From contig CAZFWP010000018.1 in NCBI GenBank assembly GCA_964522805.1, positions 1 to 23,002 on the forward strand: a stretch of 23,002 nt of DNA, read 5' to 3'. The notes beneath the pieces were generated by a model. It was not told where the DNA came from. It ran no database searches and was given only the letters and a program-made list of their open reading frames with translations. Source of the DNA: CAZBYL01 sp964522805. GTDB taxonomy: Bacteria > Synergistota > Synergistia > Synergistales > Synergistaceae. The translations under genes were made by a program, and so were the position numbers. Below, piece by piece: positions 8,412-16,326 of the stretch (within the stretch, counting starts at the first letter, position 1; every line of letters starts with the position of its first letter).

Positions 8412-8954
8412 TTAGTCCAGTAAGTCAATACATTTTATCAGGTAGTCACCGCCGGACCACACCGTCAATATCATTGCCACCCACATTACCGCCATTCCGT
8501 ATGGCAGATTGAAGATAAGCAAGATAATGCCAATGATTTGGCTGACTGTTTTTAGTTTTCCGCCTTTTGACGCAGCGATTACAATCCCCTCTGAGGCGGC
8601 AATCATGCGCAGCCCCGTGACGATAAACTCCCTGGCAATGATTATTACCACCATCCAGGCAGGAACTCTTTGTAGGTCTACCAAGGCAACAAGAACGGCT
8701 ACCACCATGATTTTGTCCGCTAAAGGATCGATAAATTTACCAAGGTTGGTAACGATGCCCCTTTTGCGCGCAATGTATCCATCAGCAGCGTCAGTGATGG
8801 ACGCTACGATAAAGACAAATCCTGCAAGCAGGTCTCCCACATTTGCTCCTGCTATTGAGCCAAATTCAGAGCGCGATGTTAAGAATACCATTACAACAGG
8901 AACTAGAAATACTCTGGATATGCTGAGCATATTAGGCAGATTCAACGCGGACAT
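8412..8954 (-). CDS. pgsA: CDP-diacylglycerol-glycerol-3-phosphate 3-phosphatidyltransferase
   Basis: PgsA makes phosphatidylglycerol phosphate from CDP-diacylglycerol and glycerol 3-phosphate in the inner membrane, the committed step to phosphatidylglycerol and cardiolipin. The CDP-alcohol phosphotransferase signature D-G-x2-A-R-x8-G-x3-D-x3-D is intact in ADGYIARKRGIVTNLGKFID followed by PLAD. N-terminal LPNMLSISRVFLVPVVM is typical of PgsA. Several hydrophobic segments follow, and the 180-residue length is normal. The ATG has GGAGGAG 8 nt upstream. It lies 121 bp after mutS2, a spacing that leaves room for a promoter, although I found no convincing one. Other CDP-alcohol transferases share the signature, but size and N-terminus favour PgsA. 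Confidence 0.93.
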   Translation of the reverse strand: MSALNLPNMLSISRVFLVPVVMVFLTSRSEFGSIAGANVGDLLAGFVFIVASITDAADGYIARKRGIVTNLGKFIDPLADKIMVVAVLVALVDLQRVPAWMVVIIIAREFIVTGLRMIAASEGIVIAASKGGKLKTVSQIIGIILLIFNLPYGMAVMWVAMILTVWSGGDYLIKCIDLLD

Positions 8955-9015
8955 CTGTTTTTCTCCTCCAATGGGTCTTAAATCATTTACCGGCAGGCTG
9001 CCAAGTTTTAGAAAG

Positions 9016-9030
9016 TTTATCTCAGATAAA
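9016..9030. repeat. 15-bp near-palindrome between mutS2 and pgsA
   Basis: TTTATCT and AGATAAA flank a single central C. It sits in the 121-bp mutS2-pgsA gap, about 60 nt upstream of the pgsA start. It is operator-like in size, or could be a weak hairpin with the flanking AAGTC/CTT. No T-run makes it a convincing terminator. Confidence 0.3.
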
Positions 9031-9075
9031 GACTTTTTAAAATAGTATTAACCGCAAATTCACAAAATCTACGTT

Positions 9076-11439
9076 TTATTTTCGGAATCTGACGATGGTT
9101 ACGCCGTAGCCGCCCTCTCCCGGACCACCCAAATTATGTTCAAGGATATATGGTATGCGCTTGCACAATTCTTGGACCTCGCGGCGCAGAATACCCTCTC
9201 CGCGTCCGTGGATTACAGAGACAGAATCGTAGCCGGCTCTGTATGCCTGATCAAGGTATTGCTCAACCATGGGCATAGCTTCGTCAATGGTCATCCCCCT
9301 AACCATTATTGAACTGGGGACACCTACAGGACGGGATATTTTTATTTGTACCGAAGGCAGAACCGCTTCTTTGCCTGCCTCTTTGCCGGTAACCAGTGAC
9401 AGTTTTGTCAGCGGAACTTCAAACTCGACCGCACCGGCCTGAACTCTGGCCTTTTTGCCTTTAACTTCAATAACGGTGGCTGAGCCTTTAGTGCCGATGA
9501 TGCGCACTGTGTCGCCTTCTTTGAGTTTGCCGTCAGCCGCCGCAACGGATTGCTGCGCGATTTTTTTGTCTTCGCGGTTTATGACAGCTTTTTCTATTTT
9601 TTGGAAGTGGCTGCGTTTCTTTTCCAGCTCACGACGAGCAGAGGATTCCGCATCTGCTGCTTCCATATTTTTGATGAGAGCCCTTGCAGAATCTTCAGCG
9701 TTACGCACTATACTGAGTGCCTTTTTGTCCGCATTGGCGATAAGTGTCTCTCTTTTTTCTTCAATGGCCTTGATTTTGGACTCGTAGTCTTTTTTGAGCG
9801 ATTCCAGTTTTTTGCGCGATTTTTCTACCTCCGTACTCTCTTTTTCCAAGGCAGACTTTTTGTCGTGCAGTTCCCCTATGAGGTCTTCCATGGAGACTTC
9901 TTTGCCGTTCATAGCTTGTTCCGCCCTTTTTATCACATCTGCAGGCATTCCAAGTTTCCCGGCAATCAAAAGAGCATTACTGCGTCCCGGTATACCGGTA
10001 AGTATTTTGTAGGTAGGCGAAAGAGTGGCGGTATTAAATTCCACGCTGGCAGTTTCAATCGCTTCTGCAGCCAGAGCAAAGCGTTTTATGGGGTTATGGT
10101 GCGTAGTGGCAAGCACAAGCGCGCGTTTTTCGCACAGCCAATCAAGCAGGGCTATCCCCAAAGCCGCACCTTCGTCAGGGTCAGTTCCGGCACCCAACTC
10201 ATCTAGCATTACCACTGAATTTGCGGTAACCTTTGAAAGTATTTCCGTAGTGTGTTTTACGTGTGCGCTAAAGGTGGATAGGCTCTGTTCTATGCTCTGT
10301 TCGTCTCCGATGTCAGCAAACAATTCGGATATTTCACCAATGACTGAGCCTTCCGCCGCCGGAATAGGAAATCCCATCCAAGCAACGGCAACGCAAACTC
10401 CGGCAGTTTTTAGAGCTACAGTTTTGCCGCCTGTGTTGGGGCCTGTTATCACTAAGATGCGGAATTTATCGCCGCAACTGATTTCTATCGGCACCGCCTT
10501 GTCACCAAGCAACGGGTGTTTCGCACCTTTGAAGTCAAAGAGCGCTTTATTGGATATTCGCGGCAGCTTCCATCTGTCTATGCGCATTTTTTCCGAAAGC
10601 GCATAGAAGAGGTCAAGCGTCCCCAAAATATTTTCTGCATCAAGGATACCTTTTTCTCTTTTCAGCATTTTCGCCGTAAGAGCGCGCAGTATGCGCTGCT
10701 CCTCGTGAAGTTCTATGCTGCGGCTGGAAGTGAAGTCGTTGTTGAGCCGCAGAAGAGAGTTAGGTTCCATATAGACGCTGTTTCCTGAACCAGAACGGTC
10801 AACGACGATTCCGGGAAAGAGGCTCAGCGCGTCCTGTCTCACAAGAAAGGCGTGACGTCCGTTTCGGAGCGTCAACACGCGTTCCTGCAGCATTGAAGAT
10901 ATCGCCGGGTCATTAAGTATCGCATGCCCTTTTCTGCGGATAGTCTCCCGCAGATCTCGTATGACAGTGCGTATTTCTTTAAGTTTTTCTGAGGCGTTGT
11001 CATAGATGCGTCCGTCATCATCTATCACAGAGAGAGCCGCTATTTCTTCTGAGAAGTCTCTGATGTCTTTTGTCAACAGAGAAAACTGCGGGTACTGTTC
11101 CCGCTCTGATGCCAGGGTTTCTTTAAGTTTCATCGCCAAAGTGAGCAAGAAACGGAATTTCAGCAGTTCCTCTCCTGTGAGCATTCCCGCTTCTTCCGCC
11201 TCTGCCATGAATAGCGCAACAGAGGCAAGCCCGTTATGCCAAGGGAGCTCGCCTTTTTTTTCGCGATAATCTTCTATTGCCGAAAAGAGCTCTTGCCTGA
11301 GTCTGAGTTCACTCAGGCTCGATGCTGTTTTTGTCGCTTCGGCGACAATAACGCCCAGTTCGCTGCGGCAATGTTTGGTTATCAGTGAAAGTATTTTTTT
11401 AATTTCCAGACTTTTGTAGGCGTTTGTCTCTATGTACAT
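9076..11439 (-). CDS. mutS2: MutS2 family ATPase with C-terminal Smr domain
   Basis: MutS2 proteins act outside mismatch repair, in suppressing recombination or in rescuing collided ribosomes. The order is an N-terminal helical core and clamp, then the ABC-type ATPase with Walker A ITGPNTGGKT (331-340) and Walker B VVMLDELGAGTDPDEG. A long charged coiled coil follows (about 510-610), then a KOW-like beta module (KEGDTVRIIGTKGSATVIEV) and a C-terminal Smr domain with HGRGEG (about 744-749). The Smr LDLRG motif is replaced by IMVRG at 711-715, so the aspartate linked to nuclease activity is absent. The 787-residue length is normal. The ATG has AGAGGA 9 nt upstream, inside the end of cvpA, and starts 6 bp after that gene's stop, which suggests translational coupling. 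Confidence 0.94.
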   Translation of the reverse strand: MYIETNAYKSLEIKKILSLITKHCRSELGVIVAEATKTASSLSELRLRQELFSAIEDYREKKGELPWHNGLASVALFMAEAEEAGMLTGEELLKFRFLLTLAMKLKETLASEREQYPQFSLLTKDIRDFSEEIAALSVIDDDGRIYDNASEKLKEIRTVIRDLRETIRRKGHAILNDPAISSMLQERVLTLRNGRHAFLVRQDALSLFPGIVVDRSGSGNSVYMEPNSLLRLNNDFTSSRSIELHEEQRILRALTAKMLKREKGILDAENILGTLDLFYALSEKMRIDRWKLPRISNKALFDFKGAKHPLLGDKAVPIEISCGDKFRILVITGPNTGGKTVALKTAGVCVAVAWMGFPIPAAEGSVIGEISELFADIGDEQSIEQSLSTFSAHVKHTTEILSKVTANSVVMLDELGAGTDPDEGAALGIALLDWLCEKRALVLATTHHNPIKRFALAAEAIETASVEFNTATLSPTYKILTGIPGRSNALLIAGKLGMPADVIKRAEQAMNGKEVSMEDLIGELHDKKSALEKESTEVEKSRKKLESLKKDYESKIKAIEEKRETLIANADKKALSIVRNAEDSARALIKNMEAADAESSARRELEKKRSHFQKIEKAVINREDKKIAQQSVAAADGKLKEGDTVRIIGTKGSATVIEVKGKKARVQAGAVEFEVPLTKLSLVTGKEAGKEAVLPSVQIKISRPVGVPSSIMVRGMTIDEAMPMVEQYLDQAYRAGYDSVSVIHGRGEGILRREVQELCKRIPYILEHNLGGPGEGGYGVTIVRFRK

Positions 11440-11445
11440 ACAGTT

Positions 11446-12024
11446 TTATCCTCTTGGACTTTCTGAACCGGTTCTGTAGGGGCGCAGAATCTGCTCCAGG
11501 GTACCGCTCGGAAGCCCTGATACTTCCGGAAGAATCTCGTAGCTGATAAGCATTTTTCGCACATCTGGCCACTGTCTTCCGGCATAGCGCAACAAGTCGC
11601 TGTTAGTCATCCAGGTCGGGTTGACGACCGGTGCCAAAAGCAGACCCGCAACCAAGAAGACATAGATAATCACAGTGGTTTTGAGCAGCCCGGAAAGTAA
11701 TCCCAAGAGTTTATCGACCCCTCCGAGACTCACTGCCGAAAGCAGTCCCTTTGTCATCTGCCTTAAAACAGCGACAACAATAGACATTACCAGCCACACA
11801 GAGATGATAGCGAGTATCTGAGCCACAGAGCGATTCAGTCCGGCCGATGAGGCAACTGTTTCCGCAATGCGTCCAGAAAATTTAAACGACACATAGAAAG
11901 AGCAGAAAAAGCCGCAGAGGGTGAGAACTTCTCCCACAAAACCTCTGAAACAGCCGCGAACCACAAAATAGCACCCAAGTATCACAAAAAAAATATCCAA
12001 TACGTGCCAACCGGCAAAATCCAT
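11446..12024 (-). CDS. cvpA: CvpA family membrane protein
   Basis: This is a 192-residue integral membrane protein of the CvpA (colicin V production) family, whose biochemical role is poorly defined. Hydrophobic segments lie near residues 8-25, 30-50, 68-88 and 108-132. The N-terminal pattern LDIFFVILGCYFVVRGCFRGFVGE, of which VRGCFRGF is the core, fits the family's typical G-x-x-R-G-x-x-x-G-x-x-x-E. A soluble tail follows. AAGGAG lies 5 nt before the ATG and is formed by the last codons of the zapA-like gene, only 2 bp upstream, so translation is probably coupled. It sits in the common order zapA-cvpA-mutS2. The family call is good; the physiological role here is unknown. Confidence 0.83.
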   Translation of the reverse strand: MDFAGWHVLDIFFVILGCYFVVRGCFRGFVGEVLTLCGFFCSFYVSFKFSGRIAETVASSAGLNRSVAQILAIISVWLVMSIVVAVLRQMTKGLLSAVSLGGVDKLLGLLSGLLKTTVIIYVFLVAGLLLAPVVNPTWMTNSDLLRYAGRQWPDVRKMLISYEILPEVSGLPSGTLEQILRPYRTGSESPRG

Positions 12025-12026
12025 AG

Positions 12027-12296
12027 TTACTCCTTATTGACGCTGATTTTTCCCGAGAGATCTTTTATCCTGCAGCCAAATTCATCCAGTTTCAGAGAAA
12101 GAGATATAAGGGCAAGAAAGAGTCTCTCATCTTGGCTGAGATTGCCCGGGAACGCAGCCACAAGCTCCTGTATGCAGGAAACGACACGATAAAACTGTTC
12201 TTCCTCTATAGGCGTATTCAAAGTGTATTTTTGACGCCCCACAAAGAAAGAATATTTACCTTCATCGAGCTTTAGTATTTCAGGCTTTTCTCCCAT
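12027..12296 (-). CDS. zapA: ZapA-like cell division protein
   Basis: ZapA binds and bundles FtsZ filaments at midcell. The N-terminal half has the beta-hairpin pattern KYSFFVGRQKYTLNTPIEE, and the rest is a helix with FPGNLSQDERLFLALISLSL, resembling the ZapA E-R-x-x-x-L-A-A-L-N-I region. Its position after pheT and before cvpA-mutS2 is the usual zapA locus. I choose ATG 12296..12294 (MGEKPEILKL) because GGAG lies 9 nt upstream. An ATG six codons earlier, at 12314, is preceded only by an A/T-rich stretch without a Shine-Dalgarno. Length is 89 aa, near the family norm. Sequence similarity by eye is moderate. Confidence 0.7.
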   Translation of the reverse strand: MGEKPEILKLDEGKYSFFVGRQKYTLNTPIEEEQFYRVVSCIQELVAAFPGNLSQDERLFLALISLSLKLDEFGCRIKDLSGKISVNKE

Positions 12297-12341
12297 ATTG
12301 ATAATCTCCGCCATCTTATTATTTTATTAAGCAGTTTAAGG

Positions 12342-12611
12342 CTAGCCTTTATTTTCTTCCGCACCGATTAGCTGGACGCGGCCAAGCAACATTTGTAGAC
12401 GGTTGGAGATCTCAGCTTTTTCGCCTTCGCATTCCTGTTTTCTTTTTTCGGCGTCTTCCTGGAGCTGAAGAATTTCCAAGTCTCTGTCATCTACTATGCC
12501 CTTAAGTTCTTCAATGTCTCTTTTAAACTGTTCTTTTTCAAGCTTAAGCTCCGAGACAAGGGTCTCCAACGTTGAGAGCGCATTTTCAATCTGGTCAAAT
12601 TGCTGGTTCAT
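12342..12611 (-). CDS. Small coiled-coil protein, ZapB-like
   Basis: This 89-residue soluble protein is almost wholly one helix: MNQQFDQIENALSTLETLV, then a heptad-rich stretch with ELKLEKEQFKRDIEELKGIV and many E/K/R residues to about residue 75, and a short non-helical tail. There is no signal peptide or membrane segment. ZapB is a coiled-coil partner of ZapA, and this gene lies 45 bp before a zapA-like gene, so a divisome role is a reasonable inference; low-complexity coiled coils alone do not prove homology. The start is ATG 12611..12609, with GGAGGTG just upstream. An upstream in-frame extension to 12719 would run through the ribosome-binding site and a hairpin and is rejected. Confidence 0.6.
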   Translation of the reverse strand: MNQQFDQIENALSTLETLVSELKLEKEQFKRDIEELKGIVDDRDLEILQLQEDAEKRKQECEGEKAEISNRLQMLLGRVQLIGAEENKG

Positions 12612-12671
12612 TAGGACACCTCCGTATAATTTATCCGCAAACGGGCTTACGTAAGCTTCGGCGGTAGTTTG

Positions 12672-12700
12672 ATTATACAGCCTCCCTTCAAATTTTTCTC
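12672..12700 (-). promoter_or_regulatory. Possible promoter for the coiled-coil/zapA/cvpA/mutS2 group
   Basis: A perfect TATAAT (12677-12672) lies in the 148-bp gap after pheT. The hexamer 17 nt upstream is GAGAAA, only 3 of 6 matches to TTGACA. Transcription would start about 50 nt before the coiled-coil gene. It overlaps the 3' arm of the neighbouring hairpin. Confidence 0.3.
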
Positions 12701-12717
12701 TTAGTATGGAGGGAGGC
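12680..12717 (-). terminator. Hairpin after pheT, possible weak terminator
   Basis: GCCTCCCT and AGGGAGGC form an 8-bp GC-rich stem with a 22-nt loop, about 42 nt after the pheT stop. The sequence after the stem on the minus strand is TGTATAATC rather than a T-run, so termination would be inefficient or factor-assisted. It may mark the boundary of the infC-pheT operon. Confidence 0.35.
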
Positions 12718-12759
12718 AAAGTAATAATTAGTAATTTTTACACGACAAAATCAGTTAAG

Positions 12760-15186
12760 TTATGCACCTCTTACGTCTCCGCCAAATTTCTTTCCGAGTT
12801 TTTTAACCATCTGCTTGGTAATTGTTTCAATTTTTTCTGAAGTTAATGTACCTTCGTCGGAACCGATCCAAGTGCGGAAGGTGACAGATTTCCGTCCTTC
12901 GCCTACCTGAGCGCCCCTATATTCATCAATAAAGCGGACATCTTTGACAAGTTCCACTTTTGAGGCGACAGCAAATATTTCCGCCCAAGTAACCTTCTCA
13001 TCAAAAGCCACAGAGAGATCAAAGTCTACAAGCGGGTAAGCCGGAAGATGTGTAAAGGTGTTCTGTCTTGAGGCGAGTGGGGTCAGCTTTTCAACATCCA
13101 GTTCAAATAGCACTGCTAGATTGCGTTTAATGCCGGCATCGCGAGCGGCTTTCAAAGATACCAGCCCCATATCACCGATCACCTCGCCGCGGGCGGTAAT
13201 ATTGATCCAAAGCTTATCTTCCGCCCAAATAGGCTTTTTTAACTGCGCGAACGCAAGAGCTTCCATCTGCACGCCTCTGTGCATATATTCCACAACACCT
13301 CTGGCTTCACGGAAAAGCAAGCGGGCGTCTTCACCAACAAAGGCCGCACCGAGATGGCGTGATATCGAAGGCAGCAGCTCATCTGTGCCGCTGATGGACT
13401 GATAGTCTCTGTCAAAAAAGACTTGAGTAAGTTCAAAGAGACGGAAGGCGTCATAGTAACGGAGGTTGGTAAATACCGCTTTCAGAAGCCCCGGTACTAG
13501 CGTTGAGCGCAGGTGACTTTCGTCAGGAGCCGGCGGGGTGCTGAGAGCAAGCATCTCTGATGTATCCGCTCCAGAAGCAGCAATATATTCGTCCTCTACC
13601 CATGGATAAGTGAAAATTTCCTGCATATTGCAGCGGAAAGCTAGATATTCGCGTATAGCGCGTTCCATATCCGGCTTGCGCTGGTTAATCGCTTTTTCAA
13701 GTTTTACCGTAGGAGCGTAGAATTCAAAGTTCTCATAGCCCATCAGCCTGGCGATTTCTTCAAGAATATCGTCTGGCAGAGAAATATCTCCGGTTGAACG
13801 CCACGATGGAGCAATAGCCGTTATTTTATCTTCATTGACAGCCACCTTAAAACCGAGACGTCCGAGTGTGGCACGCACATCTTCTTCACTTAGAGTGCGT
13901 CCAAGCCTCTTACGGAGGAAATCAAGGGAGACTGAGACTTCTGAGTTCGCCAGTGGTACCGGGTAGTTGTCAACATATCCGGAGACAACCGCCTCGGGAA
14001 ATTCTGCTTTGAACATTTGCACAGCAATGGCTACCGCCTCGTCAACTCGCTGCGGATCAATACCCTTTTCAAAGCGTGAAGATGCTTCCGTTCGCAGGTC
14101 AAAGCGCTGAGCCGTGCGACGCACGCTCAACGGGTGAAAATTGGCGACTTCAAGTATAAGATCGGTAGTCTCAGGAAGGATGGAGTCAAGCTTGCCGCCC
14201 ATTATTCCCGCTAGTGCCACAGGGCTCTTCTCGTCGGCAATTACCAAATCCTCTTTTGTCAGATCGAGGAGCGCGCCATCAAGAAGTTCCAGTCTTTCTC
14301 CCTCTATCGCGGTTCTCACATGAATGACACCGCTGATATGAGTCCTGTCAAATCCATGGGTCGGCTGTCCTGTAGCAAGCATCACATAGTTTGTAATGTC
14401 GACAGGAAGGCTGATCGGTCTCACACCTACACGCCAGAGAAGGCTCTGTATCGCAAAAGGGGAAGGCACTGTTCTGACGCCCTTGATGACAAGTCCGGCG
14501 TATCGGGAGCAGCGTTCCGGACAGTCAATGGATACGGCAAGCCCGTCAGATTCTTCGGGAAGCACAACGGCTTCAATCGGTTTAAGAGCGCATCCATATA
14601 TTGCAGCAAGCTCTCTTGCCATTCCATAATGCCCCCAAAGGTCAGGGCGGTTAGTCATGGACTTATTGTCTATCTCCAAGATCACGTCATCTAGTCCGAG
14701 AGCTTCTGCCAAAGGCGCGCCGGGATCCGCGTTAAATGCTGTCAAGTCAACGATTTCCGCATGCTGAGCAGCTGGAAAAAGGTCACTAAGGCCTATTTCG
14801 TCTGAGGCGCAAATCATACCGTAGCTCATTACACCGCGTAGCTTGGCGGGCTTAATCTCTACAGGCTCTCCCTCGCCATGCCAACGCACCCAAGCACCTG
14901 GTTTTGCCACAACCACTTTCTGATTGGCTGCGAGATTGATGCCTCCGCAGACGATCGTACTTGGTGCCATATCGCCGACATCAACGGTGCATATTCTCAA
15001 TTTATCCGCATCCGGGTGCGGCTCAACGGTAAGGATTCGGCCGATTACCAGTCCGCCAAGACTCTCCGCAAGGTCTACAGCGTCTTCGACCTCAACAGTG
15101 CACATCGTAAGGTCGTATGAAAGCTTGGACATCGAAATGTCGGGAAGATCAACATATTTTTTTATCCAATTCAATGAAAGTTTCAT
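12760..15186 (-). CDS. pheT: Phenylalanyl-tRNA synthetase beta subunit
   Basis: The beta subunit of the alpha2-beta2 synthetase carries editing and tRNA recognition. It begins MKLSLNWIKKYVDLP. An EMAP-II-like tRNA-binding domain covers about 39-150 (IGRILTVEPHPDADKLRIC). The B3/B4 editing domain covers about 205-380, with PVDITNYVMLATGQPTHGFD. A B5 domain (about 405-475) precedes the catalytic-like core, and the C-terminal FDX-ACB anticodon-binding domain covers about 715-808 (LPAYPLVDFDLSVAFDE). The 808-residue length is normal for the long bacterial form. The ATG has GGAG 9 nt upstream, overlapping the pheS stop codon; the genes are 12 bp apart. This tight coupling suits an obligate heterotetramer. 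Confidence 0.98.
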   Translation of the reverse strand: MKLSLNWIKKYVDLPDISMSKLSYDLTMCTVEVEDAVDLAESLGGLVIGRILTVEPHPDADKLRICTVDVGDMAPSTIVCGGINLAANQKVVVAKPGAWVRWHGEGEPVEIKPAKLRGVMSYGMICASDEIGLSDLFPAAQHAEIVDLTAFNADPGAPLAEALGLDDVILEIDNKSMTNRPDLWGHYGMARELAAIYGCALKPIEAVVLPEESDGLAVSIDCPERCSRYAGLVIKGVRTVPSPFAIQSLLWRVGVRPISLPVDITNYVMLATGQPTHGFDRTHISGVIHVRTAIEGERLELLDGALLDLTKEDLVIADEKSPVALAGIMGGKLDSILPETTDLILEVANFHPLSVRRTAQRFDLRTEASSRFEKGIDPQRVDEAVAIAVQMFKAEFPEAVVSGYVDNYPVPLANSEVSVSLDFLRKRLGRTLSEEDVRATLGRLGFKVAVNEDKITAIAPSWRSTGDISLPDDILEEIARLMGYENFEFYAPTVKLEKAINQRKPDMERAIREYLAFRCNMQEIFTYPWVEDEYIAASGADTSEMLALSTPPAPDESHLRSTLVPGLLKAVFTNLRYYDAFRLFELTQVFFDRDYQSISGTDELLPSISRHLGAAFVGEDARLLFREARGVVEYMHRGVQMEALAFAQLKKPIWAEDKLWINITARGEVIGDMGLVSLKAARDAGIKRNLAVLFELDVEKLTPLASRQNTFTHLPAYPLVDFDLSVAFDEKVTWAEIFAVASKVELVKDVRFIDEYRGAQVGEGRKSVTFRTWIGSDEGTLTSEKIETITKQMVKKLGKKFGGDVRGA

Positions 15187-15198
15187 GTCATCTGTCTC

Positions 15199-16296
15199 CT
15201 ATTTGAACTGATTAAGAAAGCGAAGGTCCGCGCTGTGGAAGAGGCGCACATCGTCAACTCCGTAGCGCATCATAACAAGACGGTCAAGCCCGATGTTGAT
15301 GTAGAAACCTGACCACACCGCTGGATCAAGCCCTGCCGCCTTAAGCACATTAGGATGAGGCGTGCCCCCTGGCATAACCTCAATCCAACCCACATGCTTG
15401 CAGACTTTACAGCCCTCACCGCCGCATACAAGACAGCGCATGTCGATTTCAAAACCAGGTTCGACAAAGGGAAAGAATCCGACCCTCATCCGAACTTCGA
15501 CATCACGGCCGAAAACTTTATCCAGAATTGTTTTTACCAACACTTTACCAGAGGCGAAGGAAAAATCTTTGTCTACGATAAGAGCTTCATATTGAAAAAA
15601 AGCGCGCTCATGACGCGCATCCGTGGTTTCATTGCGGTAAACACGTCCCGGATAGACAAACCGAGCAGGCGCACCGTGTTCGCGCAAGTAACGGACACTG
15701 GCTCCGGTAAGGTGTGGGCGCAGGCAGAGGCGTTTTGCGCCGCGCTCTTCGTCGTGGTCTTTGAGCCAATAGGTATCCATGCTTTCGCGCGCGGGATGCT
15801 CAGGAGCAAAGTTTAAATTGTCGAAGGCAAAAAGCTCGCTAGTGATCTCAGGCTCGGTAAAAACCTCGAAACCAAGAGAGCGGAAGGCATCGTTAAGATC
15901 GTAGCACATCTGCGTAATCGGATGAAGCCCTCCCTGAAATGGAACTACTCCAGGCAGAGTGATATCTGCCTCGCCTTTGACGGAAGAAGCTGAGTTGAGA
16001 AGAGTTTCGCCTCTTTTATCAATAGCTTCGGAAAGAATTTGCTTTACATCATTGGCAGCCTGTCCCAGAACTTTCCTCAGCTCCGGCGAAGCCTGACCTA
16101 CACTTTTAAGAATTTCCGTAACTTCGCCTTTCCGCCCGAGAAGATTCGAGCGCACAAGCTGAAGTTCATCGGGTATGGAGGTTTTTTCAATTTTTTCCAT
16201 GCCGGACTTTCTCAGCTGCTCCAGCTTCTCCAGCAATCCGGACTCGGCTATGGCAGCAGCCCCTGATTTTCTGAGTTCATTAAGTTCTTCCAACAC
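15199..16296 (-). CDS. pheS: Phenylalanyl-tRNA synthetase alpha subunit
   Basis: The catalytic class II subunit charges tRNA-Phe with phenylalanine. It has an N-terminal coiled coil (to about 100), motif 1 (GGLHPITQMCYDLNDAFRSL), motif 2 (VYRNETTDARHERAFFQYEA) and motif 3 (GLDRLVMMRYGVDDVRLF). The phenylalanine-pocket segment FPFVEPG is kept. Three features are unusual: the pocket motif usually written GFAFG is GFYIN (330-334), the loop normally G-A-G-M-V-H-P reads PGGTPHP, and a CxxC-x4-CxxC cluster (Cys288, 291, 296, 299) is present. Start is GTG 16296..16294 with GGAGGA 8 nt upstream; an in-frame stop immediately precedes it. Length is 365 aa, normal. It follows trkA by 30 bp. Confidence 0.96.
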   Translation of the reverse strand: MLEELNELRKSGAAAIAESGLLEKLEQLRKSGMEKIEKTSIPDELQLVRSNLLGRKGEVTEILKSVGQASPELRKVLGQAANDVKQILSEAIDKRGETLLNSASSVKGEADITLPGVVPFQGGLHPITQMCYDLNDAFRSLGFEVFTEPEITSELFAFDNLNFAPEHPARESMDTYWLKDHDEERGAKRLCLRPHLTGASVRYLREHGAPARFVYPGRVYRNETTDARHERAFFQYEALIVDKDFSFASGKVLVKTILDKVFGRDVEVRMRVGFFPFVEPGFEIDMRCLVCGGEGCKVCKHVGWIEVMPGGTPHPNVLKAAGLDPAVWSGFYINIGLDRLVMMRYGVDDVRLFHSADLRFLNQFK

Positions 16297-16326
16297 TTAA
16301 CCATTCCTCCAATATCTGTCCCGGAC

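Noticed and set aside
9550..10206. 218-codon plus-strand open frame opposite mutS2
   Set aside because: It is the complement of conserved MutS2 codons, with a Cys/Phe-rich composition typical of an antisense shadow.
12612..12719. N-terminal extension of the coiled-coil gene to 12719
   Set aside because: It runs through a hairpin and the GGAGGTG site, and the added residues lack the heptad pattern of the rest.
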